This document shows, one piece after another, positions 1-10,625 of a stretch of DNA of 64,000 nucleotides. A model generated the notes under the pieces. That model saw only the letters and a program-made list of their open reading frames with translations, had not been told where the DNA came from and made no database searches. The DNA comes from Odiellus spinosus (Eukaryota; Arthropoda; Arachnida; Opiliones; Phalangiidae). The stretch is from assembly GCA_963920705.1 (NCBI GenBank), contig OY987234.1, positions 22,587,794 through 22,651,793 of the forward strand, given 5' to 3'. The stretch's first letter is position 1. Every line of letters begins with the position of its first letter. The translations under genes and the position numbers were made by a program.

Positions 1-2
1 GG

Positions 3-122
3 CGCGACTATGAGACAAGGGCCCATTTCCGGCAAATCGACCAGGACTATTGGTCAGTTGCCGATGGGTCCTACTTGATAATGTACACATACCTCAGATT
101 TCTATCGCGTCTAAAGGGATAG
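3..122 (+). CDS. Possible 3' end of a gene entering from the left edge
   Basis: Frame 3 is open from the window edge for 39 codons and stops at TAG 120-122. The first 95 bases are much more GC-rich than the DNA that follows, and the translation (for example RDYETRAHFRQIDQDYW) has a balanced, protein-like composition. I do not recognise a family. The opposite strand has a donor-like GAG|GTATGT near 95-97, so an exon on the minus strand is an alternative. The fragment is too short to decide. Confidence 0.25.
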   Translation, partial: RDYETRAHFRQIDQDYWSVADGSYLIMYTYLRFLSRLKG

Positions 123-2980
123 TTAATTATCTCAAATAATTAAATCAAGTCCTTAAAATTGGGTAATTAAATAATGAAATATTTATATTTTACAATCTAA
201 TTTCTAATCTCACCAATTCTCGTAATAAAAATTACGAAAAGCTTTAGAAAAGTGATTGTGTGAGAAATTTAAAAGAAAATTTTCAACCAATTACGTATTT
301 AGCGTTGCCAAAGGCTGTAGTTAGTAGACACTACGTCTGATTTCTTGTTAACTAATAATTTCTGGTCGCTTTATATTAAGAGAGAATTTCTACCATCGAA
401 CCAAATTGAATGTGAACGTTCTAGAGAGTATATTAGCTGAGAAAAAAGTGTGCGAGATTGTTTTCGATAAACATCTGCCGTTTTCCATCCAACTATTTTA
501 AGTCCAGCCGTTTCGAGATATTACCTTTTTTCTTTTTTTGTCCTTTTTCGTTTCAGTTTGGCTGCTTGGCGCAAAAACCAAATCAATATATACTTACCTA
601 GATATTAAAGAAAGAAAGAGGCGAGATAAAATTCTTCTAGAATAAATTATACGAGTATTAGAATTTAGGGTTCAATAAAGTTGCAATTTTTACGATTACT
701 TTTCAATTTAGCAAATGATTGGAGTTTGCCCCTTGGAAACTATTCGGTTGGCTTCCCCCCTGAGCTCCAAAGTTCGCGGAGAAGTTAATCTAATAGATTC
801 TAATCCCGAGGCTAATTACTTTTGCAATTACCGAGTTAGACTTAAATTTAGGCTTAAGTTAGAACGGTCTCTTCATTCTTAATTTAATTTAACTTTGAAA
901 TTTATTTAAACTGATTTAAATATATGATTAAATAGGCTTAATTCTCTTTAATCTTCGGATAATCTACTTACAAACTGTTCGAAATAGATTTCAAATATAA
1001 AATCTAATCAAAATATTTAAGTACAATTAGGAGATAAAATTAATCTTTTCAATCTTAGATTACTTTAAACACCTCTAAACCTAGCGGATAGATTTAAAAA
1101 TTAAATAAATAATAATAATAATAATAATAATGCAATTTAGGAAAATGGAATTAGTGGATCGATTTTGGGGTGTAGAAAAATTTGTATAATCGCTTGGTTG
1201 AACCTGATTTTGCCTAGCTCCTACTTTAGTTAATAATTTCTCCGGTATTCAATTAAAGGGAGACTGAAGTAAAAACTTAATTTTTAGATTTCTTTGACTA
1301 TAAAATATATTCTATTTAGTACAAAAAATAATCTAAAAATCGCGAAATATTATTAAAATAATAACTTTTAAATTTCTAACTTCTAGGTCGACCACCATTT
1401 TGAATCATGCTTGGAAAGAAGGGGATACCAGCCAATCAGATCTCGTCTTTTATTCCAAAATTATATATTCTACATGAAACAAGATGGCGCTGGTAAAACG
1501 CGAACTTTTAACCTCAATTTTAAGAGTAATTAATCAAAGTTTAAAATATTTCACTGGGTGAAGATTTATTAACAAAATAGGGTTGTTTTTTTTTCTCTTC
1601 ATTCTACCTTAAAATCCCGTGGTAAGATTGGAAATTGGAAAATGAGGTAGGTTGAAGCGGTAACGCCTCCCTTATCACGCTCTGTTGGAGTTAATACAGC
1701 TGAGATGTTTGGGCCACAGAGGGGGAAAAAACCCAAAATCACTGAAAAGTAGCTTTGTTCAAAAACGCTTTGTAGAACTAGCGAATACTGAGGCGTATTG
1801 ATACACCATGTTGAACATTACGAGCGCTTGAAGTAGTACTTAAGTACCAATCCCTTTTACCTCCTATTGAAAAATTAACGCCACGTAGCTGCCCAAAAAT
1901 CGTTAAAAGTTAACGCCTAAACTTTTAAGACATGAATTTTTTATTTTTATTTTCAATATAAACCCGAATGAAGTTAATGTTTAGATATTAGGGGAATGTG
2001 AGAAGATAGGTACCAAAGTTCCTATACGTTTAATACACTCTTTATTGTATAGATTTAATCTAACGGCTATTTTTGTTGGTTTCAATAATACCAACTATTT
2101 TAAACATTTTTTTAAGGCCTACATATCTTAATTCGTGGTAAATTTAACTTTTTTTAAGTCCAAAGTTCGACTTCTCAAATTTACAAATTGTATTGTAGTG
2201 TAGATTAGATTTTTTTTTAAATTTATGTGGATCAGGTTCTTGGATTTCCTACCCGCAAATTCTCTGCAAATTTTCTGTTAAGAGCCTCCTCGCCCGTTCA
2301 AGGCCTAGATTTATTTAATACTTTAATTTTAAATTAATTAATACTTCTAGCTTAGTTGTAATTCAATTTTTCATTTCTATTTTCAGATCCGTTCCTGATT
2401 GAATTCGCTAATTTTCATTAATTTTAATGTAATTGATTTTATTGTTAACTCAATAAACATGACATTTGCTTTTTAAATCTGTCAATTTCGTTAAGTTTTT
2501 ATTGCCTAAATTAATTGTTTAATTAATTCTACGGAGATTATTACTCCCTTATCATATCAGCTCGGTGATTAGGGTCTCACGGAAAGAAATTCAGCTGTTC
2601 TCCATTAAAATAACTTTTAAATTTCTCACCCTCTCATCTTAAAATTTTCCAAATAAAGATGATTATAACGAAAATTGCGCGCGTTTCCAAAAACTCAATG
2701 TCAATTAATTAATTTTAAAACATTAAAGGGGAAATTGAGTCAAATTTCAAACTGAGTAAAAATTAAAGAAGATCTTTAATATTTGCCTCCAGTAATTGAC
2801 CACATTGAAACGAACCGGTTAATCTATCGTAAGTCTATTCTTCGTAATAGACGAAATTTGAGAACGGGCTACTTCTTCCACAGATATACTAATAACAACT
2901 CGAGAAATATGACGTCGTGAAAAGTTTTTCGTAAGAGTTAATTACCGAAATACGACACCCGTATTTAAATTTGAGGTTCT
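123..2980. other. AT-rich intergenic DNA with no supported gene
   Basis: No frame gives a recognisable protein. There is an (AAT)n microsatellite at about 1108-1131 and a diverged copy of a small hairpin repeat at 284-327 (the better copy is at 59056-59101). An acceptor-like TTTTCAG ends at 2386 and AATAAA lies at 2452-2457, so an untranslated terminal exon of an upstream + strand gene could sit here. That is only a weak inference. Confidence 0.5.
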
Positions 2981-2986
2981 TATATA
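2981..2986 (+). promoter_or_regulatory. Candidate TATA box of the repeat-protein gene
   Basis: TATATA lies 102 bases before the ATG at 3088. A start site about 30 bases downstream would give a short, intron-free leader of about 70 nt. The match is to the motif only; in DNA this AT-rich chance matches are common. Confidence 0.35.
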
Positions 2987-3087
2987 CTCGTTACGTTTAT
3001 ACGAGTAATTTGATATCTCGCCATTTGATTGTAGAATTACAAAGATTTTAACTCCAGGCGACGAACGTTAAGTTAAAAATCCAAACG

Positions 3088-6000
3088 ATGAATCTAAAAA
3101 GCTTAGGACTACGCGCGTTTCTTTTGTTTTCGACGCTTATTAACGTATTATGGGCCAAATCCTTCGCCATCCACGAAATTAATAAAATTAGAAACCTTAA
3201 TTTGGTACAAAAGTGTCCGGAAATAAAAGATAAGTATAACTTAGATAAAGTAAGCGGCGAGTTAAATTTCGAAATAAAACCAAGAACTGATCTCTATTTA
3301 CGCGCTGAGATGGAAGAAATGAGATACGCGCCGATAGACGAATCAACGAGTGAAACGCCGAGAATGCTAAAAAATGACGTTGGCAATAAAGTGTCCAAAG
3401 ATACGGAGATAAGTTTAATGAATTATCTTAAAAATAATAGACTGAAAGGTAACGGGAAGAAGACTCGCGAGGATGAAGGCAAAGACAGCGCGGAAGACGA
3501 AGATGCTACAAATAAAATAATGACTAGGAAGAGAGGCACGATCATAAGGAGAGAGACTATTACAGAACCAAATTTTGACAAAGAAACTACGACAAAACCC
3601 AATTATGAGGAGACTACGACAGAACCAAATTATGACAAGAATGCAACTACGGAAAGAAATGATGACAAAGAGCGCCCTTTAAAACCAAAAGCTAACAATA
3701 AAACTGCAACAAAACCAAACAATGAGAGGAAGACTGCCAAGGAAGCAACGGATGAGAATAAGACTGCCAAGGAAGCAACGGATGAGAATAAGACAACTAC
3801 AGAACCAACTGATGAGAATGGGTCTACTACAGAACCAATTGATGAGAATGGGTCTACTACAGAACCAACTGATGAGAATGGGTCTACTACAGAACCAACT
3901 GATGAGAATGGGTCTACTACAGAACCAACTGATGAGAATGGGTCTACCACAGAACCAACTGATGAGAATGGGTCTACTACAGAACCAACTGATGAGAATG
4001 GGTCTACTACAGAACCAACTGATGAGAATGGGTCTACTACAGAACCAACTGATGAGAATGGGTCTACTACAGAACAAACTGATGAGAATGGGTCTACTAC
4101 AGAACAAACTGATGAGAATGGGTCTACTACAGAACAAACCGATGGGAATGAGATAACTGCGGACCCAACCGATGAGAATGAAACAACTACGGAACTAACC
4201 GACGAGAACGAGACCACAACGGAACCAACCTATGCGAACGAAACCACTACAGAACCAACCGATGCGAACGAAACTAGTACAGAACCAACCGATGAGAGCG
4301 AAACCACTACAGAACCAACCGATGCGAACGAAACCACTACAGAACCAACCGATGCGAACGAAACTAGTACAGAACCAACCGATGAGAGCGAAACTACTAC
4401 AGAACCAACCGATGAGAGCGAAACTACTACAGAACCAACCGATGAGAGCGAAACCACTACAGAACCAACCGATGCGAACGAAACTAGTGCAGAACCAACC
4501 GATGAGAGCGAAACTACTACAGAACCAACCGATGAGAGCGAAACTACTACAGAACCAACCGATGAGAGCGAAACCACTACAGAACCAACCGATGCGAACG
4601 AAACTAGTGCAGAACCAACCGATGAGAACGAAACAACTACAGAACCAACCGATGCGAACGAAACCACCACAGAACCAACCGATGAGAGCGAAACTACTAC
4701 AGAACCAACTGATGAGAACGAAACCACTACCGAACCAACCGAGGCGAGTGAAACCACCACAGAACCAACTGATGAGAACGAAACCACTACCGAACCAACC
4801 GAGGCGAGTGAAACCACCACAGAACCAACCGAGGCGAGCGAAACCACTACAGAACCAACCGATGCGAACGAAACCACTACAGAACCAACCGATGCGAACG
4901 AAACCACCACAGAACCAACCGAGGCGAACGAAACTAGTACAGAACCAACCGATGAGAGCGAAACTACTACAGAACCAACCGATGAGAGCGAAACCACTAC
5001 AGAACCAACCAATGCGAACGAAACTAGTGCAGAACCAACCGATGAGAACGAAACAACTACAGAACCAACCGATGCGAACGAAACCACCACAGAACCAACC
5101 GATGCGAACGAAACCACCACAAAACCAACCGATGAGAGCGAAACTACTACAGAACCAACTGATGAAAACGAAACCACTACCGAACCAACCGAGGCGAGTG
5201 AAACCACCACAGAACCAACTGATGAAAACGAAACCACTACCGAACCAACCGAGGCGAGTGAAACCACCACAGAACCAACCGAGGCGAGCGAAACCACTAC
5301 AGAACCAACCGATGCGAACGAAACCACTACAGAACCAACCGATGCGAACGAAACCACTACAGAACCAACCGATGCGAACGAAACCACTACAGAACCAACC
5401 GATGCGAACGAAACCACTACAGAACCAACCGATGCGAACGAAACCACTACAGAACCAACCGATGCGAACGAAACCACTACAGAACCAACCGATGCGAACG
5501 AAACCACTACAGAACCAACCGATGCGAACGAAACCACTACAGAACCAACCGATGCGAACGAAACCACTACAGAACCAACCGATGCGAACGAAACCACCAC
5601 AGAACCAACCGATGAGAGCGAAACTACTACAGAACCAACCGATGAGAGCGAAACCACTACAGAACCAACCGATGCGAACGAAACTACTACAGAACCAACC
5701 GATGAGAACGAAACAACTACAGAACCAACCGATGCGAACGAAACCACCACAGAACCAACCGATGAGAGCGAAACTACTACAGAACCAACTGATGAGAACG
5801 AAACCACTACCGAACCAACCGAGGCGAGTGAAACCACCACAGAACCAACTGATGAGAACGAAACCACTACCGAACCAACCGAGGCGAGCGAAACCACTAC
5901 AGAACCAACCGATGCGAACGAAACCACTACAGAACCAACCGATGCGAACGAAACCACTACAGAACCAACCGATGCGAACGAAACCACCACAGAACCAACC

Positions 6001-9000
6001 GAGGCGAACGAAACTAGTACAGAACCAACCGATGAGAGCGAAACTACTACAGAACCAACCGATGAGAGCGAAACTACTACAGAACCAACCGATGAGAGCG
6101 AAACCACTACAGAACCAACCAATGCGAACGAAACTAGTGCAGAACCAACCGATGAGAACGAAACAACTACAGAACCAACCGATGCGAACGAAACCACCAC
6201 AGAACCAACCGATGCGAACGAAACCACCACAGAACCAACCGATGAGAGCGAAACTACTACAGAACCAACTGATGAAAACGAAACCACCACAGAACCAACC
6301 GATGCGAACGAAACCACCACAGAACCAACCGATGAGAGTGAAACCACCACAGAACCAACCGATGAGAGTGAAACCACCACAGAACCAACTGATGAAAACG
6401 AAACCACTACCGAACCAACCGAGGCGAGTGAAACCACCACAGAACCAACCGAGGCGAGCGAAACCACTACAGAACCAACCGATGCGAACGAAACCACTAC
6501 AGAACCAACCGATGCGAACGAAACCACTACAGAACCAACCGATGCGAACGAAACCACTACAGAACCAACCGATGCGAACGAAACCACTACAGAACCAACC
6601 GATGCGAACGAAACCACTACAGAACCAACCGATGCGAACGAAACCACTACAGAACCAACCGATGCGAACGAAACCACTACAGAACCAACCGATGCGAACG
6701 AAACCACTACAGAACCAACCGATGCGAACGAAACCACTTCAGAACCAACCGATGCGAACGAAACCACTACAGAACCAACCGATGCGAACGAAACCACTAC
6801 AGAACCAACCGATGCGAACGAAACCACTACAGAACCAACCGATGCGAACGAAACCACTACAGAACCAACCGATGCGAACGAAACCACTACAGAACCAACC
6901 GATGCGAACGAAACCACTACAGAACCAACCGATGCGAACGAAACCACTACAGAACCAACCGATGCGAACGAAACCACTACAGAACCAACCGATGCGAACG
7001 AAACCACTACAGAACCAACCGATGCGAACGAAACCACTACAGAACCAATCGATGCGAACGAAACCACTACAGAACCAACCGATGCGAACGAAACCACTAC
7101 AGAACCAACCGATGCGAACGAAACCACTACAGAACCAACCGATGCGAACGAAACCACTACAGAACCAACCGATGCGAACGAAACCACTACAGAACCAACC
7201 GATGCGAACGAAACCACTACAGAACCAACCGATGCGAACGAAACCACTACAGAACCAACCGATGCGAACGAAACCACTACAGAACCAACCGATGCGAACG
7301 AAACCACTACAGAACCAACCGATGCGAACGAAACCACTACAGAACCAACCGATGCGAACGAAACCACTACAGAACCAACCGATGCGAACGAAACCACTAC
7401 AGAACCAACCGATGCGAACGAAACCACTACAGAACCAACCGATGCGAACGAAACCACTACAGAACCAACCGATGCGAACGAAACCACTACAGAACCAATC
7501 GATGCGAACGAAACCACTACAGAACCAACCGATGCGAACGAAACCACTACAGAACCAACCGATGCGAACGAAACCACTACAGAACCAACCGATGCGAACG
7601 AAACCACTACAGAACCAACCGATGCGAACGAAACCACTACAGAACCAACCGATGCGAACGAAACCACTACAGAACCAACCGATGCGAACGAAACCACTAC
7701 AGAACCAACCGAAGCGAACGAAACCACTACAGAACCAACCGATGCGAACGAAACCACTACAGAACCAACCGATGCGAACGAAACCACTACAGAACCAACC
7801 GATGCGAACGAAACCACTACAGAACCAACCGATGCGAACGAAACCACTACAGAACCAACCGATGCGAACGAAACCACTACAGAACCAACCGATGCGAACG
7901 AAACCACTACAGAACCAACCGATGCGAACGAAACCACTACAGAACCAACCGATGCGAGCGAAACCACTACAGAACCAACCGATGCGAGCGAAACCACTAC
8001 AGAACCAACCCATGCGAACGAAACCACTACAGAACCAACCCATGCGAACGAAACCACTACAGAACCAACCGATGCGAACGAAACCACTACAGAACCAACC
8101 GATGCGAACGAAACCACTACAGAACCAACCGATGCGAACGAAACCACTACAGAACCAACCGATGCGAACGAAACCACTACAGAACCAACCGATGCGAACG
8201 AAACCACTACAGAACCAACCGATGCGAACGAAACCACTACAGAACCAACCGATGCGAACGAAACCACTACAGAACCAACCGATGCGAACGAAACTACTTC
8301 AGAACCAACCGATGAGATCGAAACCGCTACAGAACCAACCGATGCGAACGAAACCACTACAGAACCAACCGATGCGAACGAAACCACTACAGAACCAACC
8401 GATGCGAACGAAACCACTACAGAACCAACCGATGCGAACGAAACCACTACAGAACCAACCGATGCGAACGAAACCACTACAGAACCAACCGATGCGAACG
8501 AAACCACTACAGAACCAACCGATGCGAACGAAACCACTACAGAACCAATCGATGCGAACGAAACCACTACAGAACCAACCGATGCGAACGAAACCACTAC
8601 AGAACCAACCGATGCGAACGAAACCACTACAGAACCAACCGATGCGAACGAAACCACTACAGAACCAACCGATGCGAACGAAACCACTACAGAACCAACC
8701 GATGCGAGCGAAACCACTACAGAACCAACCGATGCGAGCGAAACCACTACAGAACCAACCGATGCGAACGAAACCACTACAGAACCAACCGATGCGAACG
8801 AAACCACTACAGAACCAACCGATGCGAACGAAACCACTACAGAACCAACCGATGCGAACGAAACCACTACAGAACCAACCGATGCGAACGAAACTACTTC
8901 TGAACCAACCGATGAGATCGAAACCGCTACAGAACCAACCGATGCGAACGAAACCACTACAGAACCAACCGATGCGAACGAAACCACTACAGAACCAACC

Positions 9001-9480
9001 GATGCGAACGAAACCACTACAGAACCAACCGATGAGAGCGAAACTACTACAGAACCAACCGATGAGAGCGAAACTACTACAGAACCAACCGATGCGAACG
9101 AAACTACTTCAGAACCAACCGATGCGAACGAAACAGTTGCAGAACCAATTGATAAGTACGGGGTTAAAATGAACGAAATTTCAATTGAAGAACAACCCTT
9201 GAGCATCAAAGGACCCTTTGTGATCAAGGACCCCTTGTATTTCAATAGTTTTTTGGCCTGTAAAAGCGACGAAATTTGCTTAGATACTTGCGTGGCGAAT
9301 GGCAATTCGGCACTGGTAAAAGTCCTTAAAAAGCAAAATTACAAGGGTTTTTGCGTCAATAATCGGTGCAGATGTTGTTCCAAAACAGACAGAAAATGTC
9401 TCATCAGCGCGGGAATCAATCACATGTTCGATGGCTATGGCAAACTCAGAGGAAAACACTTACCATTTTGGTTTAATTAA
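3088..9480 (+). CDS. Secreted Thr/Pro/Glu-rich repeat protein with a C-terminal CS-alpha-beta-like cysteine domain
   Basis: One open frame of 2130 codons without introns. The N-terminus is a good signal peptide (hydrophobic core AFLLFSTLINVLW, likely cleavage after residue 23). Residues 24-211 are charged and rich in Lys and Glu. Residues 212-2021 are 181 uninterrupted 10-residue repeats, consensus DANETTTEPT, with variants DENGSTTEPT, DESETTTEPT and EASETTTEPT. Most units contain an N-x-T/S sequon and four Thr, so dense N- and O-glycosylation is expected. Two to four acidic residues per unit make the chain strongly negative. The tail holds Cys 2058, 2064, 2068, 2089, 2094, 2096, 2097 and 2104. 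The CxxxC (2064-2068), GFC (2087-2089) and CxC (2094-2096) spacings match the CS-alpha-beta/gamma-core pattern of defensin-like peptides. The last 26 residues are basic and aromatic. A mucin-like coat, silk/glue or cuticular secretion is plausible; the function is unknown. The start is the first ATG, directly before the signal peptide. AATAAA follows 18 nt after the stop. Confidence 0.85.
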   Translation: MNLKSLGLRAFLLFSTLINVLWAKSFAIHEINKIRNLNLVQKCPEIKDKYNLDKVSGELNFEIKPRTDLYLRAEMEEMRYAPIDESTSETPRMLKNDVGNKVSKDTEISLMNYLKNNRLKGNGKKTREDEGKDSAEDEDATNKIMTRKRGTIIRRETITEPNFDKETTTKPNYEETTTEPNYDKNATTERNDDKERPLKPKANNKTATKPNNERKTAKEATDENKTAKEATDENKTTTEPTDENGSTTEPIDENGSTTEPTDENGSTTEPTDENGSTTEPTDENGSTTEPTDENGSTTEPTDENGSTTEPTDENGSTTEPTDENGSTTEQTDENGSTTEQTDENGSTTEQTDGNEITADPTDENETTTELTDENETTTEPTYANETTTEPTDANETSTEPTDESETTTEPTDANETTTEPTDANETSTEPTDESETTTEPTDESETTTEPTDESETTTEPTDANETSAEPTDESETTTEPTDESETTTEPTDESETTTEPTDANETSAEPTDENETTTEPTDANETTTEPTDESETTTEPTDENETTTEPTEASETTTEPTDENETTTEPTEASETTTEPTEASETTTEPTDANETTTEPTDANETTTEPTEANETSTEPTDESETTTEPTDESETTTEPTNANETSAEPTDENETTTEPTDANETTTEPTDANETTTKPTDESETTTEPTDENETTTEPTEASETTTEPTDENETTTEPTEASETTTEPTEASETTTEPTDANETTTEPTDANETTTEPTDANETTTEPTDANETTTEPTDANETTTEPTDANETTTEPTDANETTTEPTDANETTTEPTDANETTTEPTDANETTTEPTDESETTTEPTDESETTTEPTDANETTTEPTDENETTTEPTDANETTTEPTDESETTTEPTDENETTTEPTEASETTTEPTDENETTTEPTEASETTTEPTDANETTTEPTDANETTTEPTDANETTTEPTEANETSTEPTDESETTTEPTDESETTTEPTDESETTTEPTNANETSAEPTDENETTTEPTDANETTTEPTDANETTTEPTDESETTTEPTDENETTTEPTDANETTTEPTDESETTTEPTDESETTTEPTDENETTTEPTEASETTTEPTEASETTTEPTDANETTTEPTDANETTTEPTDANETTTEPTDANETTTEPTDANETTTEPTDANETTTEPTDANETTTEPTDANETTTEPTDANETTSEPTDANETTTEPTDANETTTEPTDANETTTEPTDANETTTEPTDANETTTEPTDANETTTEPTDANETTTEPTDANETTTEPTDANETTTEPTDANETTTEPIDANETTTEPTDANETTTEPTDANETTTEPTDANETTTEPTDANETTTEPTDANETTTEPTDANETTTEPTDANETTTEPTDANETTTEPTDANETTTEPTDANETTTEPTDANETTTEPTDANETTTEPTDANETTTEPTDANETTTEPIDANETTTEPTDANETTTEPTDANETTTEPTDANETTTEPTDANETTTEPTDANETTTEPTDANETTTEPTEANETTTEPTDANETTTEPTDANETTTEPTDANETTTEPTDANETTTEPTDANETTTEPTDANETTTEPTDANETTTEPTDASETTTEPTDASETTTEPTHANETTTEPTHANETTTEPTDANETTTEPTDANETTTEPTDANETTTEPTDANETTTEPTDANETTTEPTDANETTTEPTDANETTTEPTDANETTSEPTDEIETATEPTDANETTTEPTDANETTTEPTDANETTTEPTDANETTTEPTDANETTTEPTDANETTTEPTDANETTTEPIDANETTTEPTDANETTTEPTDANETTTEPTDANETTTEPTDANETTTEPTDASETTTEPTDASETTTEPTDANETTTEPTDANETTTEPTDANETTTEPTDANETTTEPTDANETTSEPTDEIETATEPTDANETTTEPTDANETTTEPTDANETTTEPTDESETTTEPTDESETTTEPTDANETTSEPTDANETVAEPIDKYGVKMNEISIEEQPLSIKGPFVIKDPLYFNSFLACKSDEICLDTCVANGNSALVKVLKKQNYKGFCVNNRCRCCSKTDRKCLISAGINHMFDGYGKLRGKHLPFWFN
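3721..9150 (+). repeat. Coding minisatellite, 181 units of 30 bp
   Basis: Every unit is exactly 30 bp with no indel, so the reading frame is held over 5.43 kb. Typical unit start: GATGCGAACGAAACCACTAC. Sub-blocks are visible. 3811-4140 holds 11 copies of the DENGSTTEPT type. 4200-6480 is a mosaic of DAN, DEN, DES and EAS types in which multi-unit blocks recur (for example around 4681, 5131, 5761 and 6241). From about 6480 almost every unit is identical at the DNA level. The rare unit pair carrying ATC (DEIETATEPT) occurs at 8281 and 8881, 600 bp (20 units) apart, which points to a recent block duplication. Confidence 0.97.
9241..9402 (+). other. Eight-cysteine CS-alpha-beta-like module of the repeat protein
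   Basis: Encodes residues 2052-2105. Cys pattern: C-x5-C-x3-C-x20-C-x4-C-x-C-C-x6-C. The first six cysteines fit the CxxxC...GxC...CxC signature of cysteine-stabilised alpha-beta peptides (invertebrate defensins and related folds). The adjacent Cys at 2097 and the Cys at 2104 could make a fourth disulphide. The loop before GxC is longer than usual in short defensins. It might instead be an unrelated cysteine-knot capping domain. No activity is implied by the spacing alone. Confidence 0.5.
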
Positions 9481-9497
9481 AATGTATGAAAATAGCC

Positions 9498-9503
9498 AAT
9501 AAA
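9498..9503 (+). promoter_or_regulatory. Polyadenylation signal of the repeat-protein gene
   Basis: AATAAA begins 18 nt after the TAA at 9478-9480. The 3' UTR would therefore be very short and end just before the satellite complex starts at about 9541. Confidence 0.7.
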
Positions 9504-9590
9504 TCACAATTTCAATAATCAAAAATCATTTTTAATTTATGGGTACCCCTTGTAAAAAATCGATAAAAAAATGCAATTTATTTCAAAAGT

Positions 9591-9800
9591 AATATTTTCA
9601 AGGCGTGTTTTATTTTCAACGCATGTTTATTTTCAACGGGTGTTTTATTTTCAACGGGTGTTTTATTTTCAACGGGTGTTTTATTTTCAACGGGTGTTTT
9701 ATTTTCAAAGCGTGTTTATTTTCAACGCTTGTTTATTTTCAAAGCGTGTTTTATTTTTAACGCGTGTTTTATTTTCAACGCGTGTTTATTTTAATGGGGT
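9591..9800 (+). repeat. 18-bp tandem array
   Basis: About 11 copies of a unit like GTGTTTTATTTTCAACGG, with C/G variation in the last bases (CGGG, CGCG, AGCG). Confidence 0.85.
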
Positions 9801-9804
9801 GTAA

Positions 9805-10125
9805 TATATATATTTTTTTACAAGGGGTACCCCTTGTCAAAAATTTGATATTATTTATTTTACAGGGGGTGTAATATATATTTATTTTTTTTACAAGGGG
9901 TACCCCTTGTAAAAAAAAATCAATTATTATTTTTTACAAGGGGTACCCCTTGTAAAAATAAATTAGGTATTTTTTTACAAGGGGTACCCCTTGTACAAAA
10001 ATCAATTATTATTTTTTTACAAGGGGTACCCCTTGTAAAAAAAAATCAATTGTACCCCTTGTAAAAAAATCAATTATTATTTTTTTACAAGGGGTACCCC
10101 TGGTAAAAAAATCAATTATTATTTT
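9805..10125. repeat. KpnI palindrome array
   Basis: Several copies of the perfect palindrome ACAAGGGGTACCCCTTGT, flanked by T-runs on the left and A-runs on the right and spaced by AATCAATTATTATTTTTT. One partial copy starts the complex at 9541. The palindrome could extrude as a hairpin with a 9-11 bp stem. A TTTGATATTATTTATTTTA stretch at 9846-9864 matches the unit of the array at 40.2 kb. Confidence 0.85.
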
Positions 10126-10135
10126 TTTATTTTCA

Positions 10136-10447
10136 AATGGTGTTTTATTTTCAAAGCGTGTTTTATTTTCAAAGCGTATTTTATTTTATAGCGTGTTTTA
10201 GTTTCAAAGCGTGTTTTATTTTCAAAGGGTGTTTTATTTTCAAAGCTTGTTTTATTTTCAACGCGTGTTTTATTTTCAAAGCGTGTTTTATTTTCAAATG
10301 GTGTTTTATTTTCAAATGGTGTTTTATTTTCAAATGGTGTTTTATTTTCAAATGGTGTTTTATTTTCAAAGCGTATTTTTTTTCAAAGCGTGTTTTATTT
10401 TCAAAGCGTGTTTTATTTTCAAAGGGTGTTTTATTTTCAACGTGTGT
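10136..10447 (+). repeat. 18-bp tandem array, second block
   Basis: About 17 copies of GTGTTTTATTTTCAAAGC and variants (CAAATG, CAACGC), the same family as 9591-9800. Confidence 0.85.
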
Positions 10448-10625
10448 TTTTCAAAAAAGGGGTGTTTTATTTTCAAAAAAGGGTGGTTTATTTTCAAAAA
10501 AGGGGAGTTTTATTTTCAAAAAAGGGGAGTTTTATTTTCAAAACAGGGGAGTTTTATTTTCAAAAAAGGGGAGTTTTATTTTCAAAAAAAGGGGAGTTTT
10601 ATTTTCAAAAAAGGGGAGTTTTTAA
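10448..10625 (+). repeat. 22-bp tandem array
   Basis: About 8 copies of GGGGAGTTTTATTTTC followed by about six A. It grows out of the 18-bp family through the intermediate GGGGTGTTTTATTTTC. Confidence 0.85.

Noticed and set aside
4232-9172. 1646-codon frame on the plus strand (MRTKPLQNQP repeats), and a 434-codon minus frame at 6739-8043
   Set aside because: Same reason: shadows of the coding minisatellite in other frames.
4230-9305. 1691-codon open frame on the minus strand (VVVSFASVGS repeats)
   Set aside because: The 30-bp unit has no stop in this frame, so the frame stays open by arithmetic. It has no signal peptide and no non-repeat domain. The + strand frame has both.
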